Of a stretch of DNA of 49,488 nt, positions 42,275 to 49,488 are shown piece after piece. Origin of the DNA: Parvularia atlantis. Taxonomy: Eukaryota > Opisthokonta > Rotosphaerida. The notes beneath the pieces are model-generated. The model made no database searches, was not told the DNA's origin, and saw nothing but the letters and a program-made list of their open reading frames with translations. The DNA lies in assembly GCA_943704415.1 (NCBI GenBank), contig CALSCO010000763.1, forward strand, positions 1-49,488. The letters run 5' to 3'. The position numbers and the translations under genes were made by a program. Every line of letters begins with the position of its first letter. Within the stretch, counting starts at the first letter, position 1.

Positions 42275-44086
42275 TCAGCTCGTTTCCGTTTTTTGATTGC
42301 GGGGAAGTCGCGCGGCGCCCGCTGCTGTCTTGGGCAGCACCGTGCGCAGATCGCTCGTCGCCTGCTCCAGCTGCACTTGATGTTCCTTGTCGTGGCAAAA
42401 GTTGCACGAGTCGCCACGATAGCACATTCCGCGCAGAAAGTGTCGACACGCCACACAGAGCTGCCGGCGGTGCAGCTCGCGCACGTTGATCGTCGGCGCG
42501 GGCCGCACGAGGTCGTCTGGACGGCAGCGTGAGCACGAGCGCTGCACACGAGCGCTGCACGCGCACGCGCACGCACCAGACATGTACGTCGAGTCCTTGC
42601 CGTCGTACGTGCGCGGCCGCTGGCCCGCCGCGTCCTTGGCAAAGTCGCGCGCCTCATGCATGATCGGGAAGGTCATGCCGCCCGGGAAGTCGACCGCCTC
42701 GACCTTGGCCAGGACGACGTTGCGGTCCGTGAAGCGCACGACGTAGCCGTCGGGCTTGCAAATCTCGATGTGCTCAAGGAAGGTGATGTACTCGCGCACG
42801 AGCGTCCGGAAGCGCGTCTCGGGCACGCTCTCCGAGTGTGCGCCGATGCGGAACAGAAAGATGCCGGCGCTGACGCCGTCCACGGGCACCTTGGCCACGC
42901 CGCTGATCACCGCCGTGTGCCGCGAGATGTGGAAGAGGTACTTGCGGATGTCGCCATCCGCGTCTCGCAGCGCGGCCGGGGAGCTGTGCAGCGAGCGCAT
43001 GTCAGCATTGCGGCGCGGCGCGGCGATCGCGCGTGCCTGGAGTAGAGCGCGGCCGCAAACTCAAAGACGATGCCGAACGACACGGTGCGCAGAAAGTCAA
43101 CAAAGGCCGTGACCGAGAGGGATTTTCCTGCGCGTGCGCGTGCGGTGAGCACACGCGGCGATGCGCAAGAACAACACGCACTAGTCGCGGGGAAGAGCGG
43201 GACGGAGTAGGGCTGCGGCTGCTGGACCTGCGTCAGGAACGGCAGGAGCGGCGGGAACTGCTGCTGCTGCGGCGGCGGCGGCAGCGGCGGTTGATGCTGC
43301 TGGTGCGCCATCATCATCACCGCCGGCGCGCTGGCGGCCGGCGGAGGTCGGCCGAGCAGGCTGGGCGGCTGCATGGCCGGGGCGGGCTCGGGCTGGCTGT
43401 CCGCCACGGTGGGCGGCGGCGAGGCGGTCGGCGGCGCGTTGGCCGGGGCGAGGTGCATGTTGGCCATGCTGTCCTCGATTGCGTGAGTCTCGGAGTAGCT
43501 CAGCGGGTCTGCAGCGGGCATGGATGAGCGATTGCACGCCAGCCAAATGTGTGGCGCACTGGTTGGTCCGACGGGCTTATGATCGGTATCAGGCGTAACA
43601 TCCTTTGCCTCGAGCGCCTTCTCTGTTGTCCGCAGGCGCACGGCCGGCGTCAGACGGCCACCAACGGCCGCCCTCGCACAACGCACCGTACATGCGCCCC
43701 ACCAGCGTCACTCTCTTGTCGACCTCGTCCCTGTCATCGTCGTTGTGTGGCGGCTCCAACTGCGCGCAGGCGAGCACCTCATCCACGACCTTGTCCGAGC
43801 CTGCACACCGCCCCTCCGTGAGCACGCCGTGGCCTCGCCACGCGCGCGCGCGCGCGCACCGTCGCGGATGAGGTACAGCATGCGCACAAAGTCATCGCGG
43901 TCCGTTGGGTCTGCCAAGTGGCGCCGTTACTTTTTTTTTTGCCCAGCGCGCGCGCGCATGCTGCGTCCGCACACCCTTGATGCCGAATGAGACCTCGACA
44001 AACGTCTCGAGCGCCGTGCGGAAGGTCTTCCGCGACGCAAACAGTTCTTTCATTGCATGTCGTGGGCGTTCGGGACTGCTGCTCAT
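42275..44086 (-). CDS. CCCH zinc-finger protein with novel N-terminal region
   Basis: Six exons; the ATG at 44086 gives MSSSPERPRHAMKELFASRK. The N-terminal helical part (FRTALETFVEVSFGIK, DPTDRDDFVRMLYLIRDG, RVTLVGRMYEKALEAKDVTP) joins across introns ending near 43916, 43804 and 43622. A Pro/Gln-rich linker follows (PPLPPPPQQQQFPPLLPFL). A second structured part includes SLSVTAFVDFLRTVSFGIVF, GDIRKYLFHISRHTAVISGV and EICKPDGYVVRFTDRNVVLA. Near the C-terminus is one CCCH finger, CRHFLRGMCYRGDSCNFCH (C-x7-C-x5-C-x3-H). CCCH fingers usually bind RNA. I do not recognise the family. The intron at about 43036 could use a GC donor or a GT donor further upstream; both keep the frame. It ends NQKTETS-TGA. 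Confidence 0.75.
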
Positions 44087-45010
44087 CAAGGCTGATGTGG
44101 AAAGGGAACGACCCGACGAGGTCGCGGCCGCCAAATTCGCGAGCTGGGGGGGCTGCGGCAGCGCACGGCGCGTCAGCAGTGAGACAAGGCGGGGCGGAGA
44201 GCGGAAGCAGCGAGAAAAGACAAGGCGTGCACAGCCAAGTTTTCACCCCCCAAAACCGTCGACGTCACGCGTGCACACGCGGCGCACGTGCACGTGGCCA
44301 GAGCAAAAAAAGCCGCAGTGGTTGCTCATAGGGCGCTCATGAGGTTGCGAGCGACTTGTCAGGGACCGACTTGTCATTGACCAGATAGGACCTAACATGG
44401 AAAGGTGACATCGATCACGCCATTGGCGTCCCAGACCTTCCAAGAGCATGGCATGGTCCCTTTCCCCCCGTATTCCCCGCGAGCGTACCATGGCTGGTGT
44501 CGGCGCTGGTGTCCCTCGGCGGCGGCGGGCTTCTGCGCTGCATGAAAATGTCACTGACTAGCGTTTGGCTGAGAGTGCCCACCGGCGCTCAGGCTTGCCA
44601 TTGGCAGGCACTGGGAGAGTGCAGCCGTTCCACTGGCAGACAGTCAAAAGACCAGACAGCGAAACGGAGAAGAGGTGCGGGCGGCCACGAGCGAGCAGCG
44701 GGCAAGCTGGAAAGTGGGGCCAATGGCAGATGTCACCGTCTAGGTCATGCAGTGTGGCTGCACCTGCATGCTCACACACTTGGCAAGTCACGCAACCTCG
44801 TGCGTTTGCTTGTCACGCGCCCGTTCACGCAAAAGGGTGCGGAAGCCCCGCGCCGCGGCGCTCGTGAATACAGCCCACCATTTCAACGGCATAGAACTGA
44901 AACCGTTCAGTTCGGCTGCGGCAGCTTGAACCGCCTCCGTCCCGTGGCCATCCGCCTCTCTAGCCAAACCTGCCGCACAACCCCAGCCTGCAGCCTCAGC
45001 GTGTAACACG
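44087..45010. promoter_or_regulatory. 924-bp intergenic region, the largest gap, with three CCAAT palindromes
   Basis: The largest gap in the window, upstream of the CCCH gene and downstream of PRI2. It is visibly less GC-rich than its surroundings. It contains three near-palindromic GCCATTGGC/GCCAATGGC motifs, near 44418, 44592 and 44717. Open frames here start only at non-ATG codons or lack intron motifs and family features, so I call no protein. I found no tRNA-like A and B boxes. Confidence 0.5.
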
Positions 45011-47038
45011 TTACAAAGACATCGCTGATGCGGTCGATGGCGCGCTTGCTGACGCGCTCGATGACGCGCTCGATGACGCGCTCGCTGCTGCCCCTGACGA
45101 CACCGCCGGCGACGACGACGTGTCTGCGGCCTGTGCCTGTGCCGCTTGCTTGCTCGCGATCGCGCGGCCCATGCTCTGGTCAAAGTACGCGTTCGGGTGC
45201 GTGATGGTCTCGATGGTCTGCTCCGCCTGTGGCGCGGCGCGGCGCGGCGGCGATGTCAGTGTGCGCTCACGATGCGGCGTGCGACGCAGGGTGTGTGCGC
45301 ACCTTGTGCGTAACCTCGTACAGCCGCGTGCACGCGATCTGGTAGTGCTGATTCTGCACGAGCGTGAGGATCTCAGCGATGTTGCTCTCGGGCACGTTCT
45401 GGCTCCTGCGCGTGTGCCACACTCAGCCGTGCTGGGCGCAATGTGAGCGTGTGCGCGCGCGCACCGCAACTTGGCGCGCAGGTTCTCGGGCGAAAAATGC
45501 CGGAACGGGCACCCGTGCGACTCGCCGGGGCCGGGCGCCTTGTGCATGATGATGGTCATGCAGCTGCGCGCGCGACCATCAGCGTGCCCGTAGTGAGCGT
45601 GCTTGTGCGCGAACGCACCTCCACGCCTTGGCCTCGGACCGCTTGCCCTCCTGGCCGTACTGGTAGCGGATGTTGTACGCGTACGACTTGAGGAACTTGT
45701 CCTCGGGGATCTTGGTGCTGAATGCGCGCCGCCAGTACAGCAGCGCTTCCTGCATCGACATGCCCAGGTTCTGCCGCGGCGCGTCAGTCGATGTCTGCGG
45801 CGTCCAGCGCGGGCGCGCCTTGAGGAACGCGCCGTACTGCTCGCGCCCCGAGTGTTTTAGGTGGCTGTTGGCCTTGAGCTCGTCGTTGAGGTGGCGCATG
45901 CACAGTGGAAAGTGCTCGACCAGCTGCGCGCGCGCGCTGTGGTGAGACGAGGCGCGCATGCAGCAGCAGTGCCGACGCGCGCACCGCGTCGACGCCGTCC
46001 GCCGTGACCTCGCCCGCGACGGCCGAGCGCCCCTTGTAGTCGCCGACTGCGGGGGCGCGCAGTGCGCGTCTGAGCATGTCGCTTGACAAGGCAGTGGTGC
46101 CGCACGCACCGACGTTCTGCTTGCCGATGTTGTTGAGGATCGGCATCAGCCGCTCGTCCTCCTCCATCGCCGGCAGGCTCTTGGCCGTGAGCTGCATGCG
46201 ACGGCGGGCGTATTAGCACGTCGCAAGTCGCGCGACGTTCACGCACCACGAGCGCGTGCGACAGCCGCGCGCGAAACACGTGCGTGATCAGCGTGATCAG
46301 CTCGCTTGCCGGCACGTACGCGTCGCCGCCCTGCAGGTACACGCGCCGCTGCGCCACGAGCTCGACGACCTCCTCGAAGGGCACCTATGTGTGCGCGCGC
46401 GTGAGCCAGCGACGCCAGCGGTCGACCGCGCACCTTGAAGAAGCTCTGCCCGTCCACGTTCTTCAGCCCGCAGCCGGCGGCGAGCTTGTCGCGCAGGTGG
46501 CTCTTCTCGCCCTCGGGAATCTGCGGCGCGCGTGTGGGCGCATGGGGACCGATGCTGGCAGCACTGCTGCGCACGGGCGCGTAGTTGAGGTTGTTCTGCC
46601 GCAGAAACTCGTTGATGTCGTCCTGCTCGAGACGCAGGCTGCGCGTGCGCGCGCAGCTCGGTCACGGCGTCGCTGGCGGGCGCCGGCACCCGCACCGGAA
46701 CAGCGCACACTCCTGCGCGAGGAACCATCGGCGCAGCTCCTCTCTGCGTGCGCGCGCATGGGTGTCACGACAACGACTGCGCAACGCGCCGCCACGCACG
46801 TGCGGCAGTAGGCCAGGCGGAGGATGTAGTGCGAGATGTGGTCCTTGAGCCGCTCCTGGTCCAGGTTGTGCTGCACGGCCGTGTTGAAGTGCAGCGGCAG
46901 GTGGCTCTCCTGCGCCTGTCGCGCGGCGCCGGCTCAGCCGGGCAGCTGCGTCGTCGCGGCCCGCACCTCCTCGACCGCGCGCCGCAGCTCCTCGTCCTTC
47001 TTGTTGCGCACCTTGCACGTCTCAATCGTCTTGAGCAC

Positions 47039-47073
<35 letters not shown>

Positions 47074-47262
47074 GTCAGGCCCCGTCGCGTCAAGCACACG
47101 GCGCGCACCCTGCAGCCGGTCGAGCGCAAACACCTCAAAGTCCTCGATGCTCAGCTCGAGCTGCGGCGCGGCCGCGTACAGCTGCAGCCGCTGCGGGTAG
47201 CGCGCCGCCGCCGCCGGCCGGCGCTTGGCCGCAGACGCCGGTGCGCGCGTCAGCGTCCCCAT
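45011..47262 (-). CDS. PRI2: DNA primase large subunit
   Basis: Pri2 works with Pri1 in DNA polymerase alpha-primase to make RNA primers. The ATG at 47262 gives MGTLTRAPASAAKRRPAAAA, then LQLYAAAPQLELSIEDFEVF-ALDRLQ, matching the yeast N-terminal domain. Landmarks follow: DQERLKDHISHYILRLAYCR, EELRRWFLAQECALFR, TSLRLEQDDINEFLRQNNLN, VPFEEVVELVAQRRVYLQGG and EDERLMPILNNIGKQ. The 4Fe-4S region shows HFPLCMRHLNDELKANSHLK, CMTIIMHKAPGPGESHGCPF-RH and HYQIACTRLYEVTHK, so all four expected cysteines are present. The tail is Ala/Ser-rich. Ten or so introns, one with a CCCGCG repeat near 47040-47072. The stop is TAA at 45011. Confidence 0.94.
47038..47074. repeat. CCCGCG hexamer repeat in a PRI2 intron
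   Basis: About six tandem CCCGCG units lie between the PRI2 exons encoding ALDRLQ and TIETCKVRNKKDEELRR. It is a simple intronic repeat. Confidence 0.75.
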
Positions 47263-47270
47263 CGCGGGTT

Positions 47271-47298
47271 TTTGGCGCGCTCTTTTTCTGGCGCGAAA
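47271..47298. promoter_or_regulatory. Inverted pair of E2F/SCB-like motifs upstream of PRI2
   Basis: TTTGGCGC (47271-47278) and GCGCGAAA (47291-47298, i.e. TTTCGCGC on the minus strand) face each other 9-36 bp upstream of the PRI2 ATG. Both fit the E2F consensus TTTSGCGC, and the second contains the SBF core CGCGAAA. A replication gene is a natural target of G1/S control. GCGCGAAA also occurs elsewhere in this GC-rich window, so this is only suggestive. Confidence 0.45.
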
Positions 47299-47487
47299 GT
47301 CAAGCGTATGTCACACTGTCCATCAATGCACAACCTCACCGCACTGGCACAGCTGTCCACGGCACGTCATGCACGACGGGGCGTCAGGCACACAAAGAAG
47401 GCAGACAACAACGGGCAAGACACGAGCGCGCGCGCGCGCGTGTGTGGTGTGTGTGTGTGTGCGGTAGGGCCGACGGGCCGGGCGGGT

Positions 47488-49460
47488 TCACCGGCGGCGG
47501 CCACCGAAGCAGAAGCACCCGGGCTCCGCGTTGTCCTGGTCGCGGGGCTCGATTGCGTTGTTGGTCGACGCTCTGTGCGCGCGCGGGTCAGTCAAGCCAT
47601 CCCCCCGCCCGCGCTCACGGCACGCACTTTTGCTTCTCCGGCTTGTTTGGCCGCACCTCGTCCCTCCCCGGCGTCCGGCGCGATGATGACGCCTCGTTCT
47701 CGGCCATCTGTGGCTGCTGCCACCTGTCAGCGCTCGCGCCCCGCACAAGCAGCGACGACGCGTGCCTTGGCGCCGTCCAGCTGCATCCAGTCGTACATGC
47801 CGTCGTCCACCAGGTGCTGCTTCTTCATCACCGTGTTGAAGAGCTTGATCAGGTAGTCGTAGTCCGGCTGTGCTGTGTGCGTGAGCGGCACGGGCTGCAC
47901 GCTCGTGCGGGTGGGCCGCACGCCGCACCTGCTCCTCAAACTTGAGGTGGCGCGCGTACGTCAGGTACTTGGCAAACTCGTCTGCGAGCGGGCACGCGCA
48001 ATCAGCCCACGCGCCGTCACGCACACCATCCAAACGCACCGGGGTAGCCGTGGCACAGCTCGCTGATCGACACCTGCTGCTTCTTCTCGCCAATCTTCTC
48101 GTACTTTTGCTTGTTGGTCGCCGCCTTCAGGCCCTGCCAAGGCAGCCCGCCGCGCAGAAAGTACATGAAGACGTGCCCGAGCGCCTCGAGGTCGTCCCGC
48201 CGGCTTTGCTCTGCGTGTGCGAGCGCGTCAATGCGTGCGGCACGCGGTGAACGAGGGCCGCACCTCGCCCAAGGTGCGTGTTGATGCTCATGTAGCGCGC
48301 CGTGCCCGACAGGCTCTTCTTCTCGCGGTAGGGGATGTGGATCTTCGAGTGCGGGTCGCGGTAGTACTTGGCCATGCCAAAGTCTGCGCGACGCCGCGCT
48401 CAGCCGTCACGGAAACGCAGCCGCGCGCGCCGCACCGATCAGGTACACAAGGCCTGAGTTGGGCCCGCGGCCGATGAGAAAGTTGTCGGGCTTGATGTCG
48501 CGGTAGATGAGGTGCTTCTCGTGGCACGTGCGCACCCGTTGGAGCTGGCGCGGCGCGCGTCAGAGACGGCGTGCACGCACACGCAGTCGCGAGGGCGCGC
48601 ACCATCTGCTTGGCCAGCATGCACACGGTCTTGATTGAGAACGTGCGCGAGCACAGCTCAAACAGGTCCTCCAGGCTCGGCCCGAGCAGGTCGAGCACGA
48701 GCACGTTGTACGAGCTCTCGATGCCGTAAAAGTACACCTGCGGCACACCCTCTGCCGCACCGCACCGCACAGCACCGCGTCAGCCGCGCGCACATCTCTC
48801 CCCCCCCCCCCCCCCCCCCCCCCCCTCGCGCGCCGGCCGCGCGGCCCACGCACGTGACCCGGCGAGGATCTGGTACGTCTTGTACTCGTCGCGCAGCTGC
48901 GGCGCGTCGGTTTTCCTCGGCTCCTGCGGGTGACGTGCCGTGCGTGCGCGTCGTGAGCGTCCGGGGCGCGTTGATGCGCGCGCCGGCCACGCACAAACTT
49001 GATTGCCACCTGCTCGCCCGTCTCGGTGTTGGTGCCTGGTGCGCCGTCGTGTGCGGTTAAGGGGGCGCGGCGACGGGCGAGTGAGGCAGAAAGGCGCGCA
49101 CCCTCATAAATGATCCCAAACGAGCCCTCGCCGATCTTCTTGCCAACGCGGTACCGCTCGCCCACGAGCGACAGCGACGTGCTGCGCCCCGGGTTGGCCG
49201 ACGACTCGGCGCCCTTGACGCGGCCCTGGCGGCGGCGCAGCGCCGTCAATATTTACGGCCCTTCCCTCCGGCCGGCGGGCCATCCCCCGCCGGTCCACGC
49301 GCGGCCACCCCGCGTCCGCGCACGGGCCGCACGGCGGGCAACGCGCCCCACGAGCGTGCCCGCCTCGCGAAAGGAACAGGGAAGGAGGGGGAAAAGCACG
49401 CACCGAGGTCTGCTGTGCGTGCGGGATGCCGCGCATGGTCGACGTGCCGAGCTGCGCCAT
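47488..49460 (-). CDS. Casein kinase I, membrane-associated (Yck/Cki1-like)
   Basis: The ATG at 49460 gives [19 protein letters not shown], an unusually long 178-bp intron (49403-49226), then [15 protein letters not shown] and the kinase domain: [20 protein letters not shown] (glycine loop), EQVAIKFV (ATP lysine), [20 protein letters not shown], the catalytic [33 protein letters not shown], and the CK1-specific [15 protein letters not shown]. The distal lobe includes [20 protein letters not shown] and [20 protein letters not shown]. The C-terminus ends [11 protein letters not shown]: the CFC cysteines could be palmitoylated, as in Yck1/Yck2, although those yeast kinases end in CC. Expected role is phosphorylation of plasma-membrane and endocytic proteins. 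The start is only 28 bp from the window edge, so an upstream 5' exon is possible. Confidence 0.93.
48800..48825. repeat. Run of 26 C (G26 on the coding strand) in a casein kinase I intron
   Basis: Twenty-six consecutive C on the plus strand, inside an intron of the casein kinase gene between the exons encoding [20 protein letters not shown] and [13 protein letters not shown]. As G26 in the transcript it could form a G-quadruplex. Confidence 0.8.
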
Positions 49461-49488
49461 CGGCCGTGGCGGGGTGGTGGCGGGGGCG

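Noticed and set aside
43519-44086. Two genes instead of one CCCH gene
   Set aside because: The left part has its own ATG (MPAADPL at 43521), but a typical GTGCG...CTGACG...CAG intron joins RMY to EKALEAKDVTPD and onward through that ATG without a stop, so a single gene is preferred.
44497-45006. A 169-codon plus-strand open frame in the largest gap
   Set aside because: It starts with GTG rather than ATG, shows no family motif and no introns, in a genome where nearly all genes have them.
1-49488. Transposons, LTR elements, CRISPR arrays, rRNA clusters
   Set aside because: I found no terminal repeats, reverse transcriptase, transposase or integrase motifs, no spaced direct repeats and no rRNA-like sequence. 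Repeats seen are only short simple ones.

Overview
The window is nuclear DNA from a GC-rich, very compact fungal genome. Fungus-specific genes place it there: LYS2 (alpha-aminoadipate lysine pathway) and CHS5 (exomer). Every multi-exon gene uses the same intron type, about 45-75 bp long, starting mostly GTGCG and with a CTGAC or CTCAC branch motif shortly before a CAG acceptor. High GC, tiny introns and gaps of 20-500 bp suggest a basidiomycete. Malassezia or a related ustilaginomycete is my best guess, from style only. I see no transposons, CRISPR arrays, rRNA genes or virus-like elements.

Layout. 0-10 kb: dynein light chain (+), CHS5 (-), RPF2 (+), LYS2 (-, about 30 introns), VPS29 (+). 10.3-17.3 kb: one very long gene (+) with the domain order SH3-SAM-PH-PH-ArfGAP-ANK-PH-PH-RhoGAP-RA-PH, which is the animal ARAP layout plus an SH3. 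17.3-23.5 kb: STRAP WD40 protein (-), DJ-1/PfpI protein (+), an unrecognised proline-rich protein (-), PEX11 (-), Rieske protein RIP1 (+). 23.5-29.8 kb: SH3-WW-F-BAR protein of GAS7 type (+), an unrecognised low-complexity protein (-), SLC35F-type transporter (+). 29.9-37.4 kb: probable Mediator MED15 (+) and a full-length CLEC16A homologue (-). 37.9-42.1 kb: small, probably mitochondrial protein (+) and an ER Hsp90 (GRP94) with signal peptide and C-terminal HDEL (-). 42.3-49.5 kb: CCCH zinc-finger protein (-), DNA primase large subunit PRI2 (-), membrane-type casein kinase I (-).

Functionally the window is housekeeping, with many membrane-traffic and cytoskeleton genes: exomer, retromer VPS29, ARAP-like dual GAP, F-BAR protein, CLEC16A, dynein light chain, CK1. 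I see no single operon-like system. The most striking points are four animal-like genes not found in the familiar yeasts (ARAP-like, GAS7-like, CLEC16A, GRP94), and an exact match to the mammalian ER-stress element CCAAT-N9-CCACG, with a near-perfect second copy, 166-209 bp upstream of GRP94.

Gene models were read by eye from frame continuity, protein-family memory and splice motifs. Start and stop codons given were checked on the sequence. Individual introns in the longest genes are approximate.
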